Shown: positions 60,401 to 62,163 of the stretch, piece by piece | Layout: each line of letters starts with the position of its first letter | How positions within the stretch are numbered: position 1 is the first letter of the stretch | Origin: Epiperipatus broadwayi | Lineage: Eukaryota; Onychophora; Udeonychophora; Euonychophora; Peripatidae | Reading direction: 5' to 3' | Length of the DNA: 64,000 nucleotides | Assembly (NCBI GenBank): GCA_028023455.1 | Contig: JAQFVV010006221.1 | Span: 6,429,011 to 6,493,010, forward strand | Made by a program: the position numbers and the translations under genes | The notes under the pieces: model-generated | What the model was told of the DNA's origin: nothing | What the model saw: only the letters and a program-made list of their open reading frames with translations | Databases searched by the model: none

Positions 60401-62163
60401 CATCTTTAATGTACATACATTTTACAATAAAAGTATTCAAATTTTATGTTTTCAATGATTTATTATTCTAAAACTTTATTAACAGAGTATATGTGTGTTT
60501 ACATTTGATACATTGATAAAATAATACAATTACATTTGATACATTGATAAAATAATACAATGTTATATGTAACAAAAGGAAAAAGGCATGCAATTATTGA
60601 ATTACAGTAAAAGAGTATAAAACCCAAAATTGAGTAGGAACTTAGGAAACATAATAAGATTACATTTGACAGAAGGTGTGCATTTAATGTCAATAAATGA
60701 CAAGTATTGCTAAATAGGTAATCAATACATTATAAAAAGGTGGACTGAAATCAGTTATATTAATACACAAGTATTACTAAACCAGTATGTATAACCCACT
60801 TGCGTTTGATGTATTATGATATAATACAAGAGTACTTTTAACAGGGTAAACACCCAATGTCTATCACAGAGCTAGAGCTGATTTAATAAGTCAAGATTAC
60901 ATTTGTGGTACAAACAATAGTCATCTCATATATTTTCCTCGTGTCGGCTCTAAATGAGTTCACTAAGATGTCCAATATAATCTAGTATCACGAGAATTAT
61001 ACACACACTGCATCATTGATTAATACATGAAAAGAAAATGAACAAAACATGAAACAGCATGAAAAAACCAAAATATATCGATACATTGAATAGTGTTTAT
61101 ATAATTAGTAGTAAGGCTGTGACTATTTAGGGAAGCTAAAAGGTAACCAGGTCAGTTCAAACAATGTTAAATAAAAAAAACTGAATAGGAATGAAAAACT
61201 ATTATAAAAAACTTATAGATAATAAAAGAATAAATATTATATTGGATAAATTGATATAAATCTTTCTGAAGAATCTATAAAGTAATAATACCTATAAACA
61301 AAATATACATAATATTTCATTTAGAAGAGAACAAAAGCTCTTTCATTTAAAGTATTTAAGTATTTCATAGTTTGAATAATCTTTACCAGCCATCATCTAT
61401 CAATTGCAAGATGAGGATGTTTCTGAGTTTTATTCTGTTTTTCTCAATCTATAGTTTCTCTTTTTCATAATACTCCAGCAAACTTTCTTATTTTTCAGCT
61501 GATCTGAATATATTGCTAGAAGAGGTGAAAATTAAAGAAGTTTCAGCCTCTTAATTCTTTCAACAATGTCAATCATAAAACTAAAGTGATCATATAGAAA
61601 AGCAACCATAAAGTTCTATTCAGTAAATATGATATAAAGAATATTTAGTCATTATTGAGCACAAGAACTGAATATTTGGAAATATTGTTATAGTATCCGG
61701 AACCATCTATAAGGATTTAGCAGTGCCATTTATATTAATCTTATTTATAAATTAGATTGTCGCAAGAGATTTTAGTTAAAAGATTGCATTTAAAAACTAA
61801 TGTACTACAAGTGGGAGAAGTTATGTTCATATGTCATAGCATCTGCCGGGAGGTGAACCCACAACAACCATCTGCAACCAACTGCTTGCTTGCAAGACGT
61901 CTGCACTGACCTCTCGGCTAACAACGCTGTTATGTTACTGATAAATAACATTACTTTTACATATCAATAAAATTTAAACTGAAATTTTTATATGATTTAT
62001 GTTCAGTCTTGTTTATAGATTCTTGCTTTATTGATTTCATCTTTTTTTTATTAGGTGCAGGTATGGCAAGTATGCAATGTTTTGAACGATTCAACCCTCA
62101 AGGAAGCTTAAATGGAAATTGTGGGATAGATTTAAATGGGAAATATCGCAAATGTGAACAAGA
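67..62163 (+). CDS. ADAM-family gene, eight internal exons (5' and 3' incomplete), predicted protease-dead
   Basis: Joined exons 67-154, 12422-12473, 21320-21428, 30782-30853, 33008-33103, 44585-44665, 59299-59413 and 62055-62163 give 722 nt with no stop (240 codons plus 2 nt). Domain order is typical of a membrane ADAM: reprolysin zinc site, CIM Met-turn, end of the protease domain, disintegrin domain ([35 protein letters not shown]) and cysteine-rich domain (GYCFEG, QCQYIWG, CFERFN, NCG). Signal peptide, prodomain, EGF-like segment, membrane helix and tail lie outside the window. Spacing of cysteines and wording of the disintegrin and cysteine-rich parts look most like the ADAM9/12/19 group. 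The catalytic Glu of HExxH is Ile, so a role in adhesion or binding rather than shedding is inferred. All introns have GT-AG borders. The orthologue cannot be named with certainty. Confidence 0.93.
2054..2359 (+). pseudogene. Penelope-like retroelement, C-terminal fragment
   Basis: The frame from 2054 reads [10 protein letters not shown], then [11 protein letters not shown], then [15 protein letters not shown]. This matches the conserved end of Penelope-like proteins, after the GIY-YIG endonuclease: EH..xTGH, a basic RKIxEA helix, a (I/L)NRDxG box and a final W. Only about 60 residues are recognisable; no reverse transcriptase or GIY-YIG motif is seen upstream. The first codon is TTG, so this is a truncated fragment and not a gene start. 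After about residue 60 the frame runs into unrelated AT-rich sequence. A second, more diverged copy lies at 18630-18960 on the other strand. Confidence 0.6.
4236..5087 (+). repeat. 5' LTR of the gypsy element
   Basis: Aligns with 8758-9016 plus 9958-10469: shared landmarks are AAATATATGTATATTAAT near the start, GATAATGGAGGAAATTTA, the GGGAAAAAGCAA(T/C)ATGTG block near 4597 and TTCTTTGTGTCCTCAA near the end. It carries an extra internal duplication around 4898-4950 (a repeated TGATCAGGT(T/C)ATATAAATTAGAAT). The open frame at 4597-4869 lies inside the LTR and is not a gene. A TGG directly after the LTR (near 5093) could start a primer-binding site, but I cannot assign the tRNA. Confidence 0.8.
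5751..5859 (+). pseudogene. Gypsy gag nucleocapsid, paired CCHC knuckles
   Basis: One frame shows two knuckles in tandem: [13 protein letters not shown] and, 9 residues on, [13 protein letters not shown]. Spacing fits C-x2-C-x4-H-x4-C twice. The first Cys of knuckle 1 and the last Cys of knuckle 2 are now stop codons (TAA at 5757, TAG near 5857), so the domain is dead. Such knuckles bind genomic RNA during particle assembly in Ty3/gypsy elements. The upstream gag (about 5100-5750) is too decayed to read. Confidence 0.7.
5973..6161 (+). pseudogene. Gypsy aspartic protease remnant
   Basis: The segment contains [16 protein letters not shown], which fits the retropepsin start (hydrophobic-x-hydrophobic-D-[ST]-G-A) with the essential Gly changed to Cys. 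The later LLGQIKMPI fits the end of the flap region of gypsy proteases. Position between the gag knuckles and the reverse transcriptase supports the call. It is truncated by a stop after codon 62. Confidence 0.55.
6440..7030 (+). pseudogene. Gypsy reverse transcriptase remnant
   Basis: Readable core at 6588-6845: [16 protein letters not shown] corresponds to RT motif A (the L-D-L Asp is kept), [12 protein letters not shown] to the F-x-x-L-P-F-G box (Pro lost), and [10 protein letters not shown] stands where the Y-x-D-D motif should be, with the second catalytic Asp lost. Downstream frames at 6850-7030 keep the thumb and connection region, such as a FLGL.NY-like stretch, in shifted frames. Several stops and frameshifts; not functional. 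Confidence 0.75.
7060..7460 (+). pseudogene. Gypsy RNase H domain remnant
   Basis: Contains [30 protein letters not shown] and [13 protein letters not shown] in neighbouring frames. These are the hallmarks of gypsy RNase H: P-(I/V)-A-Y-A-S-R-x-L, the E-K-E-x-L-A-I-V-x-x-x-K-K-F helix, and the T-D-H-K-P-L strand. The catalytic Glu of the E-K-E helix is replaced. It follows the RT relic directly and precedes the integrase, as in gypsy pol. Confidence 0.75.
7600..8460 (+). pseudogene. Gypsy integrase remnant
   Basis: The HHCC zinc-binding part is visible: [19 protein letters not shown] and then [11 protein letters not shown] (a stop interrupts at 7798). The catalytic core begins near 7896 with [20 protein letters not shown] (cognate of the Asp-containing D-(Y/F)-A-G-P motif, Asp changed to His) and continues with [16 protein letters not shown], where the usual S-D-N-G-x-Q-F motif has lost its Asp. 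Multiple frame breaks. The end near 8460 runs into the 3' LTR. Confidence 0.75.
9151..9192 (-). ncRNA. Hammerhead ribozyme-like core, copy a
   Basis: On the minus strand: helix I 5' strand UCCUCA, intact CUGAUGA, helix II AAGC/ACUA around CACAA (one pair broken), GAAAC, a three-pair helix III ACU/AGU, GUC triplet, and helix I 3' strand UGGAGA (one mismatch). The order and spacing fit a type I hammerhead. Confidence 0.65.
9793..9834 (+). ncRNA. Hammerhead ribozyme-like core, copy b (decayed)
   Basis: Same layout as copy a on the opposite arm, but the first box reads CCGAUAA, with two core changes. Helix II is AAGC/GCUA and GAAACUAGUC is intact. Probably inactive. Confidence 0.6.
10470..11214. 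other. Intronic sequence without recognised feature
   Basis: AT-rich sequence with a run of A at 10494-10508. No coding or repeat structure could be identified. Confidence 0.6.
11215..11710 (-). pseudogene. LINE ORF2 C-terminal fragment
   Basis: The minus strand reads [19 protein letters not shown] followed, after frame changes, by [18 protein letters not shown]. The YGSETWTLT and (W-A-G-)H-(I/V)-x-R-x-x-D-x-R-W-T motifs are typical of the region after the reverse transcriptase in many animal LINEs. No catalytic motifs remain; it is a 5'-truncated dead copy in antisense to the host gene. The clade cannot be fixed from this part. Confidence 0.7.
12422..12473 (+). CDS. ADAM exon B: CxC and Met-turn
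   Basis: Acceptor CTTATAG and donor GTAAGT. Completes an Arg codon begun in exon A, then reads [16 protein letters not shown] and leaves two bases (GA). The C-x-C-P-D-x-x-G-C-I-M pattern follows the zinc helix in all reprolysin ADAMs; the Met forms the Met-turn beneath the zinc site. At 52 bp it is the smallest exon in the window. Confidence 0.93.
12720..14050. repeat. Cluster of diverged MITE-like copies and tandem duplications
   Basis: Pairs of similar segments: 12735-12795 with 13038-13098 (ACTTTAAATATTATAA... CAGTAAGAGTTT), 13480-13612 with 13615-13752 (adjacent tandem copies sharing GGACTTAATCAGTGAAGAAT), and 13280-13440 with 13770-13930 (sharing CTTGCATTATGATTTGT and AAATTAAGCACTCAAGGCG). 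The last pair is related to the palindromic MITE at 36242-36464, including its GGCGCAT...AAGGTT end motif. No coding capacity. Confidence 0.7.
14985..15070 (-). repeat. tRNA-like head, left arm
   Basis: Minus strand carries an A-box-like GGATGGCTCAGTTGATTAG and a B-box GGTTCGAATCC, spaced by a longer than normal anticodon region. Not a real tRNA gene: no cloverleaf closes. It is likely the internal Pol III promoter of a SINE. Confidence 0.6.
15601..15690 (+). repeat. tRNA-like head, right arm
   Basis: Plus strand carries GGATGGTTCATTTGGTTA (A-box-like) and GGTTCGAATCCC (B box), mirror of the left arm with substitutions. Same interpretation as the left arm. Confidence 0.6.
15759..15792 (+). 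ncRNA. Hammerhead-like CUGAAGA / stem / GAAAC motif (incomplete)
   Basis: CUGAAGA fits the CUGANGA box; helix II GAGAGG/CCUCUC is perfect; GAAAC follows. The stem is also formed, with G-U pairs, in the copies at 24640-24690 and 47190-47225. I find no good helix III and no GUH triplet after GAAAC, so it may be only a conserved hairpin. Confidence 0.4.
16800..16890 (+). repeat. Short dispersed repeat, inverted copy at 32550
   Basis: About 75 bp around GAGGTTGCCATGACAACAG is repeated in inverse orientation at 32550-32640 (CTGTTGTCATGGCAACCTC). The family is unknown. No coding capacity. Confidence 0.7.
18630..18960 (-). pseudogene. Penelope-like retroelement, second C-terminal fragment
   Basis: The minus strand reads [31 protein letters not shown] and [17 protein letters not shown]. 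These are the T-G-H box, the basic R-x-x-x-E-A helix and the I-N-R-(K/D)-x-x box seen at the end of Penelope-like proteins. It shares INRKD-C and the (I/L)SKK end with the fragment at 2054-2359, so both may derive from the same clade. No RT or nuclease motif can be read upstream (19000 onward). Confidence 0.6.
20305..20408 (+). mobile_element. Short tRNA-derived SINE with 17-bp target duplication
   Basis: AACTATGTTATATGTTG occurs at 20288-20304 and again at 20409-20425. The 104 bp between them begin with a leucine/serine-tRNA-like A box (GGTCGAGAGGTCAGCG), carry a B-box-like GGTTCGCTTCC and end in an A-run. This shows target-primed retrotransposition directly. Further copies, all minus, lie at 49537-49625, 51565-51660, 52475-52559 and 61828-61928. 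Confidence 0.85.
20478..20985 (-). repeat. Ribozyme-bearing repeat unit with 74-bp tandem duplication
   Basis: Starts with GGCAAAACTCACTATACG and ends with GGTGATCATGTGATG, both family end motifs. It contains hammerhead-like copy c. Inside, a 74-bp segment (20666-20739) is repeated immediately (20740-20813) with essentially no differences, so the duplication is recent relative to the divergence of the family. Confidence 0.75.
20584..20625 (-). ncRNA. Hammerhead ribozyme-like core, copy c (compensated helix II)
   Basis: Helix I UCCUCA/UGGGGA, box CUGACGA (fits CUGANGA), helix II AGGC/GCCA where the other copies have AAGC/GCUA: an A-U pair has become G-C. GAAAAUAGUC follows; the C after GAAA is A here, which breaks one helix III pair. 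Confidence 0.65.
21320..21428 (+). CDS. ADAM exon C: end of the metalloprotease domain
   Basis: Acceptor ATTTGTTAG, donor GTTGGT (non-consensus after GT). Completes the split Glu and reads [17 protein letters not shown], then [14 protein letters not shown]-x-C-S-x-x-D-Y and the later C-L-x-N-x-P pattern are the usual close of the ADAM protease domain. Leaves in phase 0. Confidence 0.93.
24505..24800 (-). mobile_element. tRNA-derived SINE-like unit, single arm
   Basis: Minus strand has a B-box-like GGTTCGAATCCC, the CUGAAGA / stem / CGAAAC motif near 24655-24690 and the common end block (ATGATGGTGTTCTAGCTG on plus at about 24510). It is the same family as the 14804-15957 palindrome. The A-box part is truncated near 24790. 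Confidence 0.7.
27209..27874 (-). repeat. 3' LTR (element orientation) of the gag-only element
   Basis: 666 bp, TG...CA ends; pairs with 29318-29993. Shared landmarks: CAGAATACCAA, ATATATATAGTTCACTT, ATTTCCATGTACATTTTTAT. Confidence 0.85.
27937..28340 (-). pseudogene. Charged coiled-coil-like tract in the gag-only element
   Basis: The minus strand at 27937-28170 encodes 77 residues: an acidic, Glu/Lys-rich helix-like start ([20 protein letters not shown]) and a very basic end ([14 protein letters not shown]). Upstream frames to 28340 continue the Glu/Lys-rich pattern with stops. It lies after the gag zinc knuckle. I do not recognise the family; it may be the C-terminal part of gag. Confidence 0.4.
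28379..28471. repeat. 45-bp tandem duplication inside the gag-only element
   Basis: ATTCACATGATGGTTTTGG... is present twice head to tail with a 45-bp period and no visible difference. 45 is a multiple of 3, so it would add 15 residues in frame. Much younger than the LTR divergence. Confidence 0.85.
28600..29230 (-). pseudogene. Gag with CCHC knuckle, gypsy-like
   Basis: Minus strand, in several frames: [61 protein letters not shown] and, near 28620-28655, a knuckle fitting C-x2-C-x4-H-x4-C (CCG then PRHFKKDC) with an internal stop. This pattern (W-x-x-Q-x-E-x-F, then Y-x-x-(V/I)-x-x-x-L-x-x-(H/Y)-F) is the gag-like region of many gypsy-type elements. Broken by stops and frameshifts. Confidence 0.65.
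29318..29993 (-). repeat. 5' LTR (element orientation) of the gag-only element
   Basis: 676 bp; starts TGCTG and ends TGACA on plus, so one end has changed from the TGTTG/CAACA pair of the other LTR. The open frame at 29276-29479 is inside LTR sequence and is not a gene. Confidence 0.85.
30782..30853 (+). CDS. ADAM exon D: start of the disintegrin domain
   Basis: Acceptor ATTTCAG, donor GTAAGT, phase 0 at both ends. Reads [20 protein letters not shown] and TIE. C-G-N-x-x-V-E-x-x-E-x-C-D-C-G is the signature start of ADAM disintegrin domains and carries calcium-binding residues. 24 codons. Confidence 0.95.
31730..31940. repeat. Short palindrome of the ribozyme-repeat family, core deleted
   Basis: Arms: CCATACAATAACATTATCTG ... 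CTAGAAAATTGTGCATT on the left, against AATGCATAACCTTCTAGC ... GATGGCACTATTGTGTGG on the right. The right arm starts with CTGGAAATATTGGAT, the sequence that follows the cleavage site in complete copies, so both arms are fragments from about the cleavage point onward and no ribozyme core remains. Confidence 0.65.
32550..32640 (-). repeat. Inverted copy of the repeat at 16800
   Basis: Shares about 75 bp centred on CTGTTGTCATGGCAACCTC with 16800-16890. Upstream, at 32370-32470, the minus strand has AATGGTACAATGGCTGAC and TGTTCCAATTTC, weakly like tRNA A and B boxes. Confidence 0.6.
33008..33103 (+). CDS. ADAM exon E: disintegrin domain, middle
   Basis: Acceptor TATTTTTAG, donor GTAGTT, phase 0 at both ends. 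Reads [20 protein letters not shown], ending with [11 protein letters not shown]. The D-P-C-C-x-x-x-T-C-K-L-K and G-P-C-C-x-x-C strings place the disulfides of the D-alpha and D-beta lobes. All expected cysteines are present. Confidence 0.95.
35064..35428. mobile_element. hAT-type MITE with perfect 8-bp target duplication
   Basis: Terminal inverted repeats CAGGGGTCCCCAA and TTGGGGACCCCTG (13 bp, perfect). AGTTAGTA stands at 35056-35063 and again at 35429-35436. The 8-bp duplication and the CAGGGG start are hAT superfamily hallmarks. At 365 bp with no open frame it is non-autonomous. The ends are GC-rich (GCCCGCGGGCACC) against the AT-rich surroundings. Perfect duplicates and TIRs suggest a fairly recent insertion. 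Confidence 0.92.
36242..36464. mobile_element. Palindromic MITE, 223 bp, near-perfect arms
   Basis: Left arm starts ATATTTATTAAGGCTATAAC and the right arm is its complement. About 65 bp pair with one substitution and a one-base difference in an A-run. The roughly 90-bp spacer matches the older repeats at 13280-13440 and 13770-13930. No open frame. The target duplication is unclear; the element may start inside an AT-rich duplicate. Confidence 0.8.
38590..38880 (+). pseudogene. Gag-like relic with CCHC zinc knuckle
   Basis: At 38801-38842 the plus strand reads [14 protein letters not shown], an exact C-x2-C-x4-H-x4-C knuckle. Upstream frames ([24 protein letters not shown]) look like the end of a gag capsid region but contain stops. 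The minus-strand 120-codon frame here is the shadow. No linked pol or LTR found. Confidence 0.5.
39000..39372. repeat. AT-rich tandem duplication, about 190-bp unit
   Basis: Two successive copies share ATAATCATAGTG...GAGTTTGAATTTTGC, AAATATCTC(C/A)TAAGTG and TATATTAAATCTT at a spacing of about 190 bp, with small indels in the TA-rich part. A third partial unit may follow to 39480. No function evident. Confidence 0.7.
43290..43735. repeat. Perfect 40-bp inverted repeats flanking a 128-codon frame
   Basis: 43290-43329 (AATATATAGGGTATATGAGC...) and 43696-43735 are exact reverse complements, with 366 bp between them. The minus strand between and across the right arm is open for 128 codons (43776-43390), with the segment [16 protein letters not shown] and several His/Pro-rich stretches. 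I do not recognise the protein; a retroelement gag fragment is one possibility. The arms may be the ends of a small foldback element, but no target duplication is evident. Confidence 0.6.
44585..44665 (+). CDS. ADAM exon F: disintegrin loop
   Basis: Acceptor TTTTTAG, donor GTAACT, phase 0 at both ends. Reads [20 protein letters not shown], then CDGISGQ. C-R-x-x-x-x-E-C-D-(I/L)-P-E-x-C-(D/N)-G is the disintegrin loop region; ECD occupies the place of RGD in snake disintegrins, as in most ADAMs. The adjacent P-L-T residues would tip the loop. Confidence 0.95.
45500..46950 (-). pseudogene. Tigger transposase (CENP-B type HTH and DDE_1), broken
   Basis: Reading down from 46950: a helix-turn-helix region ([20 protein letters not shown]), a CENP-B-like second HTH ([19 protein letters not shown]), then the DDE core: [44 protein letters not shown], the [12 protein letters not shown] motif with the second catalytic Asp, and [13 protein letters not shown]. 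It ends with an acidic tail ([14 protein letters not shown]) as in other Tiggers. The first Asp (V-D-E-T motif) lies in a frame with a stop. Stops near 46665, 46540 and 46840 and frameshifts near 46200 and 45800 disable it. Confidence 0.88.
47009..47516 (-). mobile_element. tRNA-derived SINE-like unit nested in the Tigger element
   Basis: Starts on plus with TTTATGATGATGGTATTCTA and holds a decayed B box, the CUGAAGA / stem / CGAAAC motif (minus, about 47190-47225) and the same downstream part (TTATGGGATTTTTTGC(C/T)ATTG) as the 14804-15957 arms. It ends in a T-run at 47499-47510 on plus. It must be younger than the Tigger insertion it interrupts. Confidence 0.75.
48110..48350 (+). repeat. Decayed tRNA-derived SINE-like unit
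   Basis: Keeps AAATTCAATATTCAAGAAT, a B-box relic GGTCCAGGTTCAATTTC and the end TTAGATGATGGAAATAGTCC, in the same order as other members, but the hammerhead-like motif is lost. Confidence 0.6.
49176..49262 (-). repeat. End fragment of the ribozyme-repeat family
   Basis: GGCAAAACTCTCCATATAGA, then GAGTAATCAATGGA, then GGTGATCATGTGATC: tail motifs of the family joined with the core missing. An 87-bp deletion derivative. Confidence 0.65.
49537..49625 (-). mobile_element. Short tRNA-derived SINE copy
   Basis: Minus strand: GGTCGAGAGGTCAGCATGAT at the start, CTGGGAAGCGACCC (complement of the B box) and a T-run on plus at 49528-49538 as the tail. Same family as 20305-20408. Target duplication not visible. 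Confidence 0.75.
50579..50620 (-). ncRNA. Hammerhead ribozyme-like core, copy d
   Basis: Helix I UCCUCA/UGAGGA pairs at all six positions. First box is UUGAUGA (first C changed). Helix II AGAUC.../GCUG is weak. GAAACUAGUC intact. Confidence 0.6.
50929..50970 (+). ncRNA. Hammerhead ribozyme-like core, copy e (decayed)
   Basis: First box CCGAUGA; GAAAUGAAUC replaces GAAACUAGUC, so helix III is lost. Helix I UCCUCA/UGGAGA has one mismatch. Probably inactive. Confidence 0.5.
51565..51660 (-). mobile_element. Short tRNA-derived SINE copy
   Basis: Family landmarks ATGTCAAAGCATCGGCTGGG and CTGTGCTGACCTCTCGGCTA on plus. A long C-run (51553-51564) and T-run (51450-51470) lie just before it. Small open frames across it are chance. 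Confidence 0.78.
52475..52559 (-). mobile_element. Short tRNA-derived SINE copy with 11-bp target duplication
   Basis: TTTTTACATTT at 52464-52474 and 52560-52570 brackets the copy. B-box complement GGGAATCGAACCC is intact. 85 bp. Confidence 0.85.
52672..52705. repeat. End fragment of the ribozyme-repeat family
   Basis: CACATGATCACCATTTCCTA is the outer end motif of the family, here alone and followed directly by LINE-related sequence. Confidence 0.5.
53000..55210 (-). pseudogene. LINE reverse transcriptase, broken
   Basis: Around 54230-54350 on minus: [20 protein letters not shown] and [10 protein letters not shown] (motif A). At 53975-53986 the motif C reads F-A-D-H where F-A-D-D is required, followed by [20 protein letters not shown]. 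The linker at 54817-55210 (for example [20 protein letters not shown]) is still open in two overlapping frames. Many stops; loss of the second catalytic Asp alone would inactivate it. Confidence 0.78.
55218..55877 (-). pseudogene. LINE endonuclease domain, broken
   Basis: At 55877-55674: [18 protein letters not shown] and [13 protein letters not shown] (catalytic E-T-H). At 55598-55218: [13 protein letters not shown] (the G-D-x-N motif), [20 protein letters not shown] (T-W and I-D-Y motifs) and [11 protein letters not shown] (the S-D-H motif). These are the marks of LINE endonucleases of the exonuclease III family. The two parts are out of frame, separated by about 75 bp that include an A-run on minus. 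Confidence 0.82.
56185..56280. repeat. Short palindromic fragment of the ribozyme-repeat family
   Basis: CTCCCTCCATACAATAGTGC and TAGTAATCAACGGA are family tail motifs; the segment ends in GGAGGGAGAGTTTGCC, partly complementary to its start. The core is absent. Confidence 0.55.
56708..56765 (-). ncRNA. Hammerhead-like motif of Penelope type (incomplete)
   Basis: Minus strand: CUGAUGA, helix II GACUG/CAGUC with a CUGGA loop, then GAAACUAUAAGG. Boxes and helix II are perfect. A possible helix III (ACU/AGU, long loop) and an A6/U6 helix I can be drawn but are weak. Penelope-like elements are known to carry hammerheads of this kind. Confidence 0.45.
57485..57815. repeat. Two tandem copies of a ~170-bp unit
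   Basis: Both copies contain TTTGTGTGTGTGTCTTTAAAG, a repeated AA(A/G)TTAC(A/G)G, then AAGAGTAAATCAAT and AGCAAGACGTAAT. The T-runs differ in length. Confidence 0.75.
57850..58395. repeat. Four to five diverged ~125-bp tandem units
   Basis: Each unit holds GAT(A)CCCGACTAATTT or a variant, then AGTAATTAATCAGAAAGTGG, GTTGTTTTTGTTAG and a TATATAAAAA stretch. The second unit has a 13-base G-run after a T-run (57931-57957). Looks like an old satellite captured in the TIR element. Confidence 0.75.
59299..59413 (+). CDS. ADAM exon G: cysteine-rich domain, first part
   Basis: Acceptor TTTATAG, donor GTTAGT. Enters in phase 0 and leaves one base. Reads [20 protein letters not shown], then [20 protein letters not shown]-x-x-C-x-x-x-x-G-(Y/W)-C-(Y/F)-x-G-x-C and (R/Q)-x-x-Q-C-x-x-(L/I)-W-G are cysteine-rich-domain signatures of ADAM9/12/19-like proteins. 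The usual C-P after the disintegrin domain is C-A here. Confidence 0.95.
60110..60345 (+). repeat. Ribozyme-bearing repeat, single unit
   Basis: A lone, non-palindromic member: head (TTAATCAAATAGGTAAAAGG), hammerhead-like core f and tail (GTACTACTGTATGGACAAAT). Useful for defining the basic unit, since other complete copies are inverted pairs or internally duplicated. Confidence 0.75.
60197..60238 (+). ncRNA. Hammerhead ribozyme-like core, copy f (most intact)
   Basis: Helix I AUCCUCA/UGCGGAU pairs except one U-C mismatch. CUGAUGA (60203-60209) intact. Helix II AAGC/GCUA with loop CGCAA. GAAAC (60223-60227), helix III ACU/AGU with no loop, and GUC at 60230-60232, with predicted cleavage after 60232. 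The first helix II position is A opposite A rather than the usual G-C, which may reduce activity. Confidence 0.7.
61828..61928 (-). mobile_element. Short tRNA-derived SINE copy with 8-bp target duplication
   Basis: GTTATGTT at 61820-61827 and 61929-61936. On plus it reads CATATGTCATAGCATCTGCC ... CTGACCTCTCGGCTAACAAC, closest to the copy at 51565-51660 (both share ACAACCATCTGCAA and lack much of the A-tail). Confidence 0.8.
62055..62163 (+). CDS. ADAM exon H: cysteine-rich domain, second part
   Basis: Acceptor TTTATTAG, donor GTAAGT. Completes the Gly codon and reads [20 protein letters not shown], then [16 protein letters not shown], leaving GA in phase 2. (W)-G-x-G-A, C-(F/Y)-x-x-x-N-x-x-G and G-N-C-G are the core of the ADAM cysteine-rich domain. 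The following exon (expected D-x-x-C-G-x-L-x-C) is not found before the window ends. Confidence 0.95.

Larger units (their letters stand above)
59414..62054 (+). other. Intron 7 of the ADAM gene (2.6 kb)
   Basis: Holds a (TA)n run (59542-59561), a ribozyme-bearing repeat unit (60110-60345), a 35-bp tandem duplication (about 60502-60561) and a short SINE (61828-61928). 60570-61820 shows no recognised feature. Confidence 0.85.
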